Assembly (NCBI GenBank): GCA_965217175.1
Contig: OZ244251.1
Coordinates: 1,922,001 to 1,986,000 of the forward strand
Direction of reading: 5' to 3'
DNA length: 64,000 bases
Source: Bin87 sp965217175
GTDB taxonomy: Bacteria; Chloroflexota; Dehalococcoidia; Lucifugimonadales; UBA3495
The position numbers were made by a program, and so were the translations under genes. This document shows positions 33,813-43,195 of this stretch, in pieces. The first letter of the stretch is position 1. Every line of letters starts with the position of its first letter. The notes under the pieces were generated by a model that saw nothing but the letters and a program-made list of their open reading frames with translations, searched no databases and was not told the origin of the DNA.

Positions 33813-35573
33813 CTACTCCGGGAAGAGGGTGACAACGAAGGAGAAACGGGAGTACTCCTCGCCCTGGTGAGCGCCAAAGGCGGCCCCGCCCAGTCCCGTT
33901 TCCAAAATCTCGAATTCGTCAAAGTCCATATCCAACTCGTCAGGGTCTAAATATTGAATGATCAGCTGGAAGTTCACGTAGCCCATGCCCTGTCGGGTTC
34001 CTATAATGTGCCCGCTCGCACGTTGATATTCACCGTTGGATGTGAGACTGTCGGCGTCGCCATTTTGCACATCGACGATAGTTACCAGCGCATCTTCGGT
34101 GGACGCCAGTGTCATATAGCCATCGTGCAGTACGTACCCGGGCGAGTAGGCAATGTCCGAGAACCCTAAAGCGTCCAGTTTCAGGACTATCGCATCGTCT
34201 TCAGCCCCCACGTCCACCGGTTCGGCGCTCACTACCCCGAAGGAATATTCCTCAACCAGTTCGACGACGACGTCCATCGTATCCTGCAGGTCGAGTTTGT
34301 TGTCTGAACGGTACGAAAGCATAGCCATCGCGTCCACGGCGTTCGTTTCCGGATCGTCAGCTACTTCCTGGAAATCGAACTCCCTGATTCCGATAATTAT
34401 TTCACCGCTCAGGTAGTCTATGAAGTCTAGCTCCAGGTCCACGCCGGTAGCGTTGGCAACGACGTCAATCACCGTATCAAGTACGTCGGCCAGTGAATCA
34501 TCAGGGTCCACGGTCAAACCGCCCACACCGAAGTCACTCAAACCGTAGTCAATCTCATCCAGCGCTTCTGCCAGGAACCACAAATCCCCAACTGGATAAT
34601 CGTCCAGAACATTCCGCCAGTTGTCCACGCTGGGGTCGAAGGCAGAAGCGACGAAACCCAGCGTATCATCAGGCAGCACCCGGGCCGGGTTGTCCAGATC
34701 CGCGATCTCCAATCCGAAGTCCGTGGTGGTCGGACTGACCGTGTCGACTACCAGCCCGCGATCAACCCACTGGAAAGACGTCGCCACCCACTTGGGCGGT
34801 TCAAAATCGAAGGGATCGACGCCGGCCATCATCATGGTCAACCCAACCGCTGCGTCGATTTCGTCCACGATGCCTTCAACATCGGCGTATACCGAGGCAA
34901 ACCGGCGGGCGGGTAGCGCCGCCTGCGCTTCCTGGAAGTCGGGATTGTCTGCCAGGGATTTTCCGCCGTCCCCGGAGATCATATCCAGAGTGTCAAACAG
35001 TGCATCCTCGTCGCTGGCGACCACCAGCCATTTGTTGGATAACGCAAAAGCCCCGTCACCGTCTTCTTCGAGCCAGACATCGAAGTCTCCCTCAGAATCG
35101 TCAATGAAATCTGATCCCTCCTCCTCCCCATAATCGATCAGTAGATCCATGAAATCCGCTGCGGCAGAGGCGTCACGCACGCCGACGATGGCGGCCACCG
35201 AGGGATCGAATGAACCAACATCGAGCAGTGCGGCGGACATGTCGGGGCCAATCCAGGGGAGGATATCCTCCTCGAAATCAATGTCCGTCTCCTCACGAAA
35301 TTCCTCCAGCAGGTCCTGTACGGCGTCGTGGAATCCATCCAACTCGTCGAAACGTTCCCAGATATCCAGCATTTCGGCCCGTTGCCCATCGCCGGGATTC
35401 AGCGTCATCCAGCTGTACGCCAGCACGTCATCGGGGAAATATTGTGCCGTATTCTCGGGCTTGGATCCGCCCAGTCCCGGGATTGGTATGATTCCGAAGT
35501 AGGCTAATGCGCCAACGGCTATTATCGCGATGACCAGCGCCCCGATGATGGATCCAACGAGTTTCAAAACCAT
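33813..35573 (-). CDS. DUF3352 domain-containing protein, membrane-anchored
   Basis: A 586-residue acidic protein. It starts with one transmembrane helix (about residues 5-28, GSIIGALVIAIIAVGALAYF). Then comes a large extracellular region with repeated patterns of DUF3352 proteins: YFPDDVLAYSWMTLNP near residue 45 and a later VLPDDTLGFVASAFDP that repeats the pattern. Function is unknown; such proteins are secreted or surface-attached. The pI is low, with many Asp. It ends against the bidirectional terminator. Upstream on the same strand lies the Cys-repeat protein, but a terminator separates them. Confidence 0.85.
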   Translation of the reverse strand: MVLKLVGSIIGALVIAIIAVGALAYFGIIPIPGLGGSKPENTAQYFPDDVLAYSWMTLNPGDGQRAEMLDIWERFDELDGFHDAVQDLLEEFREETDIDFEEDILPWIGPDMSAALLDVGSFDPSVAAIVGVRDASAAADFMDLLIDYGEEEGSDFIDDSEGDFDVWLEEDGDGAFALSNKWLVVASDEDALFDTLDMISGDGGKSLADNPDFQEAQAALPARRFASVYADVEGIVDEIDAAVGLTMMMAGVDPFDFEPPKWVATSFQWVDRGLVVDTVSPTTTDFGLEIADLDNPARVLPDDTLGFVASAFDPSVDNWRNVLDDYPVGDLWFLAEALDEIDYGLSDFGVGGLTVDPDDSLADVLDTVIDVVANATGVDLELDFIDYLSGEIIIGIREFDFQEVADDPETNAVDAMAMLSYRSDNKLDLQDTMDVVVELVEEYSFGVVSAEPVDVGAEDDAIVLKLDALGFSDIAYSPGYVLHDGYMTLASTEDALVTIVDVQNGDADSLTSNGEYQRASGHIIGTRQGMGYVNFQLIIQYLDPDELDMDFDEFEILETGLGGAAFGAHQGEEYSRFSFVVTLFPE

Positions 35574-35693
35574 TGTTGTCCTTCGCCTTTGTTCAATATT
35601 AGAGATTCTGCGGCATGGTGACGGGCAAACGCAAGTTGTGCGATACGCCAGGCGGCCGGGCTATTTTGTGAGAGAGCATTGGTAAACATAACA

Positions 35694-35725
35694 AGCGCCG
35701 TACCCGCGCTAACAGGTACGGCGCT
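35694..35725 (-). terminator. intrinsic terminator of the Cys-repeat membrane protein
   Basis: On the minus strand AGCGCCGTACC and GGTACGGCGCT form an 11-bp perfect stem with a 10-base loop, followed by a T-rich stretch with interruptions. It lies 18 bases after the stop of the gene at 35743-36399. Confidence 0.75.
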
Positions 35726-35742
35726 CAAGTTACCCGGATCGA

Positions 35743-36399
35743 TTAGCGGTCCGGTCGAAGGCTGCGCGGCAGGTTGTCGGTGGATTCGCAGTAATCCATC
35801 GCTTCGCCGAAGAGGAAGCCTATCTCGCCGTCCTGCTCCAGTTCCTCAAAGGTTTCGGTGTCGAAATCTCCACCAAGTATGTCGAGCGAACATTGGCATG
35901 CTCCTTCGTCCACATCGGCGTCGGCGCATTCTTCGAGATAGAAATCTTCTATATCGGAGCTCAACCCGCCGAAATCCCGACTCGCGCCAATGTCGGGTAT
36001 CAACCTCCGCGGAAGTTCTTGCGTCGCTTCGCAGTACCCGACAGCGTCTTGATAGATAACGAATACCAGTTCATCGCCGTTGCGGGAATCTTCGATGTCG
36101 GCAATGGCGTTTTTGTCGAAGTCATGGTCTACGATTGCCCAACCGCATTCGCATACGTCCTCGTCCAGACCCCAACCCCGCCTGTCGTCGGTACATTCAT
36201 CGATGTAATCGGCTTTGAGATCGGAGCCCCCGCCGCCGGCCAGCAGGACAACTACCACAATGATAATGATGAGGAGCGCCAGACCGGCGCCAACACCGAC
36301 GGCTATCCACATCAAATTGTTCTGGATGAACGGAGGTATTCCGCCTGAAGATCCCGGGGGTTGTTGTTCCGGTTGGGTTGGTTGTTGTTCTTCGGCCAC
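35743..36399 (-). CDS. membrane protein with two Cys-rich repeat modules
   Basis: A 218-residue protein that I cannot assign. Residues 1-29 are Pro/Gln-rich, and 30-54 form one strong transmembrane helix followed by Gly residues. The rest is two copies of one module. Cys69, 83, 85 and 123 in repeat 1 match Cys158, 168, 170 and 204 in repeat 2. Shared spacing gives Y-x-E-C, C-x-C, DFD, and YCE-[AS]-T-x-x-LPR-x-L ending in PD. The Cys pattern suggests two disulfides per module outside the membrane, in keeping with a low-complexity cytoplasmic tail. GTG 36399 has GGAGG upstream. Confidence 0.75.
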   Translation of the reverse strand: MAEEQQPTQPEQQPPGSSGGIPPFIQNNLMWIAVGVGAGLALLIIIIVVVVLLAGGGGSDLKADYIDECTDDRRGWGLDEDVCECGWAIVDHDFDKNAIADIEDSRNGDELVFVIYQDAVGYCEATQELPRRLIPDIGASRDFGGLSSDIEDFYLEECADADVDEGACQCSLDILGGDFDTETFEELEQDGEIGFLFGEAMDYCESTDNLPRSLRPDR

Positions 36400-36558
36400 A
36401 GTACTTCCTCCATCAAGTTACATGGGCGTACCTGCTGGTGAATCACCCGCCTGTTTGATTCCGTTCTCTGTTGCCTGCGTGATCAGTTGCCGTTGCGATT
36501 CGGTACCTGTCACCGACGACCAGGAACTATGATGATCGAGCGCCGGGGTGTATCTTCT

Positions 36559-36813
36559 TTAACCGAATATCGCGAGAAGAAATGAACCGAAGACGATCAA
36601 CATGATCAAGAAGATGAGGAGGGCGATCAAATTGCAAACCAGACCGGCGACTGCCATCCCCACTCCCGTGCCGTTATTGCGACCTTGCACCAAACCCACG
36701 AACGATAAGGGCAGTCCCACCAACATGCACGGGACAGTCACTATTATCCCGACGAACGGTATGAAGATGAACACAATGGCGATAATGCCAAGCACCATTC
36801 CCGCTACTCCCAT
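36559..36813 (-). CDS. DUF4190-like small multi-pass membrane protein
   Basis: An 84-residue protein with two or three very hydrophobic segments (VLGIIAIVFIFIPFVGIIV, MAVAGLVCNLIALLIFLIML) and a GLVQGRNNGTGVGMAVAG loop, typical of the DUF4190 family. AGGAGGAG lies directly before the ATG. Function unknown. It lies upstream of the Cys-repeat gene on the same strand with a 160-base gap. Confidence 0.75.
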   Translation of the reverse strand: MGVAGMVLGIIAIVFIFIPFVGIIVTVPCMLVGLPLSFVGLVQGRNNGTGVGMAVAGLVCNLIALLIFLIMLIVFGSFLLAIFG

Positions 36814-36843
36814 GATTCTCCTCCTGTTGTTGTTAAGGGATTA

Positions 36844-37241
36844 GCCAGACGCCAGAACATGTGCGTCCGCCAACTGAGCCCCGAGTCAAGCCGTGCTTAA
36901 GTTACGGCTTTAACAGCGTAGGTTAGGAAAGAAGGCAGCGTTGCTTCCCAGCCAAGGATTTGCATATCTCTCCATGCCAATCCCGTTTCATCATATTTGA
37001 TGAAATTGCGCATAAGATATTATCCGCGATGCCATAGTCTATTTACGGTACTATTCGCTGTCAAGTTATCTCGAATGCCAGAAAATTGCGTTTACGGCGA
37101 CATCCGATATTGATAAAAATCGGTAATGGCGATTCGACCAACCTTTTGCGTAATCAGTTTCTACACAATGAATATTCCCGTGTGTCGGTCCGGATGTCAG
37201 GTTACGTCTGCAACTATCCACGCCGTAAATCATGATCCCGG
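36844..37241. other. gene-free intergenic region
   Basis: About 400 bases without a gene that I can support. The region is more AT-rich than the rest. It holds one short inverted repeat (AAGCCGT 36889-36895, ACGGCTT 36905-36911) with no T-run. A 60-codon minus-strand frame (37066-37248) has no ribosome site or recognisable sequence and I reject it. Confidence 0.6.
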
Positions 37242-37270
37242 TTGACACCCGCCGTGCTCCGGGTTACATT
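37242..37270 (+). promoter_or_regulatory. promoter of the cobalamin riboswitch operon
   Basis: TTGACA (37242-37247) and TACATT (37265-37270) are separated by 17 bases, a near-consensus promoter about 40 bases upstream of the riboswitch P1 stem. Confidence 0.75.
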
Positions 37271-37314
37271 GTGGGCGCGACAACTTCGCAACTCTTTAAC
37301 AACTGACTCCAAGG

Positions 37315-37493
37315 CACCGGGCGCCAAAAAATCCTTATCGGGCTTAATAGGGAAGGCGGTTTGACTCCGCCGCGGTTGCGCCACTGTAATCGGGGAGCCT
37401 ACCGACGTAAACCACTGCTGGCGTTCGCCTATGTCCACCGGCGGGAAGGGGTTCGGAAGGCCGAGAACCGAAAGTCAGGAGACCTACCCGGTG
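37315..37493 (+). ncRNA. cobalamin riboswitch
   Basis: The leader before cbiE carries the B12 class hallmarks: TTAATAGGGAA (37344 region), the conserved GCGCCACTGTAA (37378 region), CCACTG, GGGAAGG, and TCAGGAGACCTACC near the end. The outer P1 stem is CACCGGG (37315-37321) with CCCGGTG (37487-37493). Together these identify the AdoCbl-type aptamer. A terminator lies about 110 bases downstream, so binding of B12 should end transcription before cbiE-cobN. Confidence 0.95.
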
Positions 37494-37600
37494 TTGCTCT
37501 GGAACTCTACTCTGCGCCCAACAGGGTTGTTTCCGTGCGGCATCGTATGCAATACCACATCATCTGGTTGATGCTGAACGCTCCCGCAACTCGAAACCCC

Positions 37601-37637
37601 GACCCTGGCAGCCTCGGCGCTCCAGGGTCTAAAATTT
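37601..37637 (+). terminator. expression-platform terminator of the cobalamin riboswitch
   Basis: GACCCTGG (37601-37608) and CCAGGGTC (37622-37629) form an 8-bp perfect stem with a 13-base loop, followed by TAAAATTTT. The T-tract is imperfect, so this may be a moderate terminator. It lies 26 bases before the cbiE ATG. Confidence 0.7.
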
Positions 37638-37662
37638 TAGTATCGGATCTGAAATATCCCCA

Positions 37663-38361
37663 ATGAGCACAACTAACTCCGGCATAAAAATGACTGTGGT
37701 GGCCGTCGGTCCCGGCGACCCCGACATGCTCACCCTGAAGGGTCGCCAGGCCCTGGAACAGGCTGACGTGGTCGTAGGATTCAAGACCGTGCTGGACGTG
37801 GTGGACGGCCGTACTGGCAACGCCGACGTGCGCCCAATGGCTTACCGAGACCAGGAGGCAGTGCTGGATTACGCGCAGGAGCAGGCCCAACTAGGCAAAT
37901 CATGCGTGGTGTGCGTTTGGGGCGACCTGAACGTGTCAGCCAAGGAATTGCTGAATCGCGTGCGACGTCGCGCTGAGACCGTCGAACTGATTCCGGGAGT
38001 TAGCAGCATTCAAATAGCCTGTGCTCGGGCCGGCATATCTCTGGAAGAGTCGGTGTTTATCACCCTGCACCAGCGATGGGATCGTGGGTCGGAATTGTCC
38101 GAATTGGTAGAGTTGATGAACCAGGGAAGGCGTAATGTCATCCTATTACCGCGGCCATACGATTTCATGCCACCCGCCATCGCTGCCGGAGCCGTTGCGG
38201 ACGGGGCAGACCCTGAACATCCCGTTACGGTTTTCCAGCGTCTCACCCTGCCCGATGAGCAGCGCTGGGACGGTACGTTGGCCGAATGCTCACAGTTGCC
38301 TGACGACTTCAGCGATTTGTCCATAATGGTGTTCCCGCGATCCGACGAGCCGGACAACTGA
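37663..38361 (+). CDS. cbiE: cobalt-precorrin-7 (C5)-methyltransferase / CbiE family
   Basis: A 232-residue tetrapyrrole methylase. The S-adenosylmethionine site begins VVAVGPGDPDMLTLKGRQAL. The CbiE-type signature is ELIPGVSSIQIACARAGISLEESVFITLH; the SSIQ-x-A-x-A-R pattern separates CbiE from CobI/CobJ. It methylates C5 (with C15 by CbiT/CobL) of the corrin precursor. CbiT is not fused or adjacent. It is the first gene after the cobalamin riboswitch, and the stop lies three bases before cobN. No Shine-Dalgarno sequence is evident. Confidence 0.85.
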   Translation: MSTTNSGIKMTVVAVGPGDPDMLTLKGRQALEQADVVVGFKTVLDVVDGRTGNADVRPMAYRDQEAVLDYAQEQAQLGKSCVVCVWGDLNVSAKELLNRVRRRAETVELIPGVSSIQIACARAGISLEESVFITLHQRWDRGSELSELVELMNQGRRNVILLPRPYDFMPPAIAAGAVADGADPEHPVTVFQRLTLPDEQRWDGTLAECSQLPDDFSDLSIMVFPRSDEPDN

Positions 38362-38364
38362 CAC

Positions 38365-41300
38365 ATGACTACTGCAGGTCTAACAACGCCCGCCACGCTG
38401 GTCCTGGTAACCACGGCGGATACCGACATCCTCACCGCGGAGCGCGCTCTGGTCGGAATGCCCTGGGGAGATTCGGTGCAGGTGTATGCCTGCAATCCGG
38501 TGTCGCTGGAAGGCGACAGCGAGGCGGCAACATCCGCGCGTTCCGAATTAATGGACGCGGTGGGCCGGGCATCGGTCGTGGTCCTCCGGCTCCTGGGCGG
38601 CAAGCGCGCTCTTGGAGACACGTTCGACGCACTGGTCAGCGTTTGCGGTTCCCGCAGAGTCCCCGTCATCGCATGTCCGGGCCACCAGGAATGGGATGAG
38701 GACCTGGTTACCGCCTGTACGGCGCCGGTTGCCGAGGTGGAAACGGTTTTTGCCTACCTGATGCGTGGCGGCGTCCTGAATTTCCGCAACCTGTTTCTGT
38801 TCCTGTCCGATGCCTATTTGGGCTCCGACTACGGGCACGAGGCTCCGGCTCCAATGCCCTGGCAGGGTATCTATCATCCGGAGGTGGCCGAAGGTTCGGA
38901 GATCGACCAGTACGTTGCCCAAAGGTACGAAAACGGCCGGCCGGCCATCGGCGTCCTGTTTTACCGCGCGCATTGGATGAGCGGAAACCTGGCTTTCATT
39001 GATGAGCTCATCCATCGTCTGGAGTCGCAGCATGTCAACGTATTGCCGGTATATTCTTATAGTCTCAAGCACACACCGGAAGACGACGACGCAGAACACA
39101 GCCAGACCTTGACCGACTACATGGTCGACGCTGAGGGAATCCCACGGGTCGATTGCATTATCAACACGATGGGATTGGCGATGAGCGATCTGGATCACCA
39201 GCAGGGCGGCACGGGTGCAACCGTCGCCACCGGCTGGTCGCAGGCGCTGCTGGATCAGCTGGACCTGCCGATCATTCAGGCCATCGTCAGCACCGGAAGC
39301 AGGGAAGATTGGGAAAAAAGTTCGCTGGGGTTGGGCCCAGTGGACACCGCCATGAACGTGGCTTTTCCCGAGTTTGACGGGCGGATCATCGCCGTTCCGG
39401 TGTCGTTCAAAGAAGAGACTCCGCCGGAAGGCGGTTCCCTTTCCGCCGGGCGGATGCAGCGCTACGTGGCCCAAGACGACCGTATGGACTACGTGGCCCG
39501 GTTGGCAGTGCGGCACGCTACCCTCCGGCGCAAATCCAACGCAGACAAGCGCATCGCAATCATCCTAAGCAACTATCCGACCAAGGATGCCCGCATTGGC
39601 AACGCCGTGGGCCTGGACACACCGGCCTCGGCGATCAACATACTGAACGCTCTGCAACGCGCTGGCTACCACGTTGAAGACGTGCCCGCTGACGGCGATG
39701 AACTGGTGCATCGCATAATCGAGCGTTGCAGCAACGACACCGATACCCTCACCGAGGAGCAGTTGCGTTTGGCGGCCGGGCACGTGGAACGACGTGCCTA
39801 CGCCGAATGGTACTCGCGCTTCTCGGAGACTGTTCAGGACCAGTTGCTGGAAGCCTGGGGCGAGGCTCCGGGTCAGGTGTACCGGATCGGCGACAGGCTG
39901 GCTATCGCCGGCGTACCGATGGGTAATGTTTTCGTCGGTCTGCAGCCTCCGCGGGGCTTCGGCGAGAACCCCATCTCGATTTACCACAACCCGGACCTCA
40001 CGCCTACCCACCATTACCTGGCCTATTACCGGTGGATTCGCGACGTATTCAAGGCCGATGCGATGATCCACATCGGCAAGCACGGAACGCTGGAATGGTT
40101 GCCCGGCAAGGGCGTTGGCCTATCCCGGTCCTGTTATCCCGAGGTTGCCCTCGACGACATACCGCTGTTCTACCCCTTTATCGTCAATAACCCCGGCGAG
40201 GGAACTCAGGCCAAACGACGCACGCACGCCACCATCGTTGATCACCTGATTCCGCCCATGACCACCGCCGATGCCTACGGTGACATAGCAAAGCTCGAAC
40301 AACTGATGGACGAGCACTACCAATGTCAAACCCTAGACCCGGCCAAGCTCCCAACCCTGGAATCGCAAATCTGGGAGATGGTTCAGCAGGCCGAATTGCA
40401 TCGTGATTTGGGGGTGGACGCACAACCCGACGACTTCGCCAATTTCATGCTGGAGATCGACGGATACCTGTGCGAGATCAAGGATGCTCAGATCAAGGAT
40501 GGCCTGCATACTTTGGGTGTGCCGCCCACGTCCGACCAGATGATCGGCCTGTTGTGCGCCCTCACGCGGTTGGATAACGGAGCAGTACCCGGTTTGCGCC
40601 GGAGCATGGCCGAGGCGCTGGGCTTTGATTATCACGCGCTGCTGGACAATCCGGCTGCGGCGGTCAATGGGAATACGCCGACCGTGTTGGGTTCGGCTGC
40701 CGATGGTTCGCCCATTCGCAACGCCGGCGACGTTATCGAGGCGCTGGAAGCCATGTGCCGCCGAGCCTACGAACGTCTGTGCCCCAATGGGTTCGCTGCC
40801 GATGAAATCGCCGCGCTCGTGCCCGAGTTGCTGGGTAAAATGGACGGCCAGACCGCCGGCGTCCTGGAGTATGTGGGCCGACACATTCATCCCGCACTGC
40901 TCCGCACCACGGACGAAATCGATAACCTCCTGAGGGGACTGGACGGGCGCTTCGTGCCCGCTGGCCCTTCCGGGGCGCCCACCCGTGGAATGGTTAACGT
41001 TTTGCCCACCGGACGCAATTTCTACTCGGTGGACCCAAGGGCTCTGCCGTCGCCCACGGCCTGGGATGTGGGTAAGGCGCTCGGCGACGCTTTGTTGCAG
41101 AAATATCTCGATGAAGAGGGCGGATACCCTGAGATGGTTGGAATCATCGTCTGGGGCACCTCGGCCATGCGCACCCACGGCGATGATATCGCTCAAATCC
41201 TGTATCTGCTGGGTGTCAAACCGGTGTGGCAGGCGGAAAGCCGCAGAATCAACGGCCTGGAAATTATCCCCATGTCCGAGTTGGGCCGCCCGCGCATCGA

Positions 41301-42246
41301 CGTAACCGTCCGTATCAGCGGTTTCTTCAGGGATGCGTTCCCCAACCTTATCTATCTGATGGACCAGGCCGTGGCAATGGTCGCCGCCCAGGACGAATCA
41401 CCCGAGGACAATTACATCGTCAAGCACGTTCGGGAAGATGCTGAACTCAAAGCCGCATCGGGATCAGGCGACGATGAAACCCACAGTGATGGAGACGCTT
41501 CACTCTTCCGTATATTCGGCAGCAAGCCGGGGGCTTACGGCGCCGGCATCCTGGGTGTGATCGACGAACGCAACTGGGAATCGGTTCACGATCTGGCCGA
41601 GGTCTATACCGCCTGGGGTGGGTACGCATATTCCCGCCAGGATTTCGGCGTCACCGCGCGCAACGAATTTCGCGCCAGATTCAGCCAGATTGTAATTGCC
41701 GCCAAAAATCAGGATAATCGGGAGCACGATGTATTCGACAGCGACGACTACATGCAATACCACGGCGGCATGATCGCTACGGTTCGGTCTCTCACGGGCC
41801 GCAATCCTCGCCAGTTCTTCGGCGACAACAGCGATCCGTCCCGCCCCCGGGTTCGCGATCTACAGGATGAAGCGCGGCGAGTGTTCCGCAGTCGGGTCGT
41901 CAATCCCAAGTGGATGCAGTCGATGCAGCGTCACGGATACAAGGGAGCCTTCGAATTGGCGGCCACCGTTGACTATATGTTCGGTTACGACGCGACGGCG
42001 CAGGTCGTCGAGGACTGGATGTATGAGGACGTTACCGAAGAATACGTCCTGAATCCCGAGATGCAGGAATTCTTCCGGCAGAGCAATCCGTGGGCGCTGC
42101 GGGGGATCGTCGAACGGCTGTTGGAAGCTATCCAGCGTGGTATGTGGGAAAACCCGCCGCCGGAGATGCTGGAAAAACTGCGGGAGATGTATCTGGAACT
42201 GGAGACCGACATCGAAGCGCGCCAGGAGAGTGGAACCAGGCAGTAG
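38365..42246 (+). CDS. cobN: cobaltochelatase subunit CobN
   Basis: A 1293-residue large chelatase subunit that inserts cobalt into hydrogenobyrinate a,c-diamide with ATP. Diagnostic segments include HIGKHGTLEWLPGKGVGLS, the YGDIAKLEQLMDEHY region, PTGRNFYSVDPRALPSP, YPEMVGIIVWGTSAMRTHGDDIAQIL, the DVTVRISGFFRDAFPN segment and RARFSQIVI. It resembles BchH/ChlH, but riboswitch control and cbiE in front assign it to B12. The ATPase partner here is a ChlI/D fusion (43989-46088) rather than separate CobS/CobT. Confidence 0.95.
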   Translation: MTTAGLTTPATLVLVTTADTDILTAERALVGMPWGDSVQVYACNPVSLEGDSEAATSARSELMDAVGRASVVVLRLLGGKRALGDTFDALVSVCGSRRVPVIACPGHQEWDEDLVTACTAPVAEVETVFAYLMRGGVLNFRNLFLFLSDAYLGSDYGHEAPAPMPWQGIYHPEVAEGSEIDQYVAQRYENGRPAIGVLFYRAHWMSGNLAFIDELIHRLESQHVNVLPVYSYSLKHTPEDDDAEHSQTLTDYMVDAEGIPRVDCIINTMGLAMSDLDHQQGGTGATVATGWSQALLDQLDLPIIQAIVSTGSREDWEKSSLGLGPVDTAMNVAFPEFDGRIIAVPVSFKEETPPEGGSLSAGRMQRYVAQDDRMDYVARLAVRHATLRRKSNADKRIAIILSNYPTKDARIGNAVGLDTPASAINILNALQRAGYHVEDVPADGDELVHRIIERCSNDTDTLTEEQLRLAAGHVERRAYAEWYSRFSETVQDQLLEAWGEAPGQVYRIGDRLAIAGVPMGNVFVGLQPPRGFGENPISIYHNPDLTPTHHYLAYYRWIRDVFKADAMIHIGKHGTLEWLPGKGVGLSRSCYPEVALDDIPLFYPFIVNNPGEGTQAKRRTHATIVDHLIPPMTTADAYGDIAKLEQLMDEHYQCQTLDPAKLPTLESQIWEMVQQAELHRDLGVDAQPDDFANFMLEIDGYLCEIKDAQIKDGLHTLGVPPTSDQMIGLLCALTRLDNGAVPGLRRSMAEALGFDYHALLDNPAAAVNGNTPTVLGSAADGSPIRNAGDVIEALEAMCRRAYERLCPNGFAADEIAALVPELLGKMDGQTAGVLEYVGRHIHPALLRTTDEIDNLLRGLDGRFVPAGPSGAPTRGMVNVLPTGRNFYSVDPRALPSPTAWDVGKALGDALLQKYLDEEGGYPEMVGIIVWGTSAMRTHGDDIAQILYLLGVKPVWQAESRRINGLEIIPMSELGRPRIDVTVRISGFFRDAFPNLIYLMDQAVAMVAAQDESPEDNYIVKHVREDAELKAASGSGDDETHSDGDASLFRIFGSKPGAYGAGILGVIDERNWESVHDLAEVYTAWGGYAYSRQDFGVTARNEFRARFSQIVIAAKNQDNREHDVFDSDDYMQYHGGMIATVRSLTGRNPRQFFGDNSDPSRPRVRDLQDEARRVFRSRVVNPKWMQSMQRHGYKGAFELAATVDYMFGYDATAQVVEDWMYEDVTEEYVLNPEMQEFFRQSNPWALRGIVERLLEAIQRGMWENPPPEMLEKLREMYLELETDIEARQESGTRQ

Positions 42247-42277
42247 GCGACGGCCTACGGTCAGGAGGATGTTTCGT

Positions 42278-42688
42278 ATGGAAAACACGTTGGGTTTGTT
42301 GCAGGAATTGGCCAGGGATCCCAAGATGATGTGGGTCGTGGGCGGTGGTTCGGTGGTTAGCGAAAACCACGCTGACGGTATCCAGGAGCCCGAAGTTCAC
42401 AACGGATGGGCCACTGTTGAAGCGGACAACTGGCACTTCCACCTGCAGCTGGAGCAAATTGATGGGATCCAGTTCGTAGAGGCGATGAGCCACGGCGACC
42501 TGAAGTCCTACTATGTACGGTTCTCAAAGAATTGGGAAGAAACGCTGGTGCGTTGCTACTTTCCCAATCCTCACCTAGACGACGACGAAAAACGCACCGA
42601 CATGCAACCGGAAAAACTCCAGGCCTTCGAAGAGGCTCGGGACCGGTGGGTAGGCAAAGAAGAGAACCTTATTTTCGTACAGCGCTAA
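42278..42688 (+). CDS. ChuX/HutX-like hypothetical protein in the cobalt cluster
   Basis: A 136-residue protein with an uncertain family. The strand pattern GWATVEADNWHFHLQLEQIDGIQFVE followed by YYVRFS and CYFPNP resembles the ChuX/HutX heme-utilisation fold, whose members bind or carry tetrapyrrole. A role in handling corrin or porphyrin next to CobN is plausible but only by context. ATG 42278 is chosen because AGGAGG lies nine bases upstream. It follows cobN by 31 bases and precedes cbtB after a promoter. Confidence 0.6.
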   Translation: MENTLGLLQELARDPKMMWVVGGGSVVSENHADGIQEPEVHNGWATVEADNWHFHLQLEQIDGIQFVEAMSHGDLKSYYVRFSKNWEETLVRCYFPNPHLDDDEKRTDMQPEKLQAFEEARDRWVGKEENLIFVQR

Positions 42689-42725
42689 TGGCATGGCAAT
42701 TATCGTTTACACGATTGAGCTCATG

Positions 42726-42754
42726 TTGTGAAACTGCTGACGAAGTCGTACAAT
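42726..42754 (+). promoter_or_regulatory. promoter upstream of cbtB
   Basis: TTGTGA (42726-42731) and TACAAT (42749-42754) are 17 bases apart. It lies between the ChuX-like gene and cbtB, so cbtB-cbtA can be expressed apart from the riboswitch transcript. Confidence 0.5.
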
Positions 42755-42810
42755 AAGCAGCCGTCGTGCTGCGAAGCAAAATGCCCGCGAGGGCGAGAGG
42801 AGCAAGAATA

Positions 42811-43011
42811 ATGGCAATCATCAATCGATTCCTGTCCACGACTAACACTGCCGCCTGGGCCCCTTGGCTGGTAGTTGGTGCAATGGCGCTCTACATCGTC
42901 GGGTACGTCGATGGTGGCGTGCATGCCGCAGCGATAGGTTCGCCCGGCATCCTTGGTTCCGTGCACGAATTCTTCCATCACGCCCGCCACGTCGCCTTTA
43001 TGTGCCATTAG
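42811..43011 (+). CDS. cbtB: cobalt transporter subunit CbtB
   Basis: A 66-residue single-pass membrane protein with one hydrophobic helix (LVVGAMALYIVGYVDG) and a His-rich C-terminal metal-binding end (HEFFHHARHVAFMCH) that is the CbtB signature. CbtA and CbtB are predicted to take up cobalt for B12 synthesis and are often found under B12 riboswitch control. GAGAGGAG lies upstream of the ATG. A stem-loop at 43022-43045 separates it from cbtA. Confidence 0.88.
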   Translation: MAIINRFLSTTNTAAWAPWLVVGAMALYIVGYVDGGVHAAAIGSPGILGSVHEFFHHARHVAFMCH

Positions 43012-43021
43012 TCGTCACCCG

Positions 43022-43047
43022 ACCCGGCGTAGTAATACGCCGGGTTT
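43022..43047 (+). terminator. stem-loop between cbtB and cbtA
   Basis: ACCCGGCGTA and TACGCCGGGT form a perfect 10-bp stem with a GTAA loop, followed by only TTTG. The weak T-run suggests partial termination or RNA stabilisation rather than a full stop; cbtA lies 150 bases further on the same strand. Confidence 0.5.
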
Positions 43048-43195
43048 GTGACCAAGGCTGGGTTTCACGCGTTGACGCTCAACAGGGCGTCAGGAGGAGA
43101 CCTGTGAATCCAACCGATCTGTTTACGCGGTTCAGGCACTCGGATTGTTCCGATGGTCGGAATACGGCAGTTTTCAGCATCATAGGAGTTGCAGA

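Noticed and set aside
37066..37248. A 60-codon minus-strand frame in the gap before the cobalamin riboswitch
   Set aside because: No ribosome site, no recognisable sequence, and it overlaps the promoter of the riboswitch operon.
42689..42810. A second cobalamin riboswitch before cbtB
   Set aside because: None of the B12 box elements are present in this gap; only a promoter is visible.
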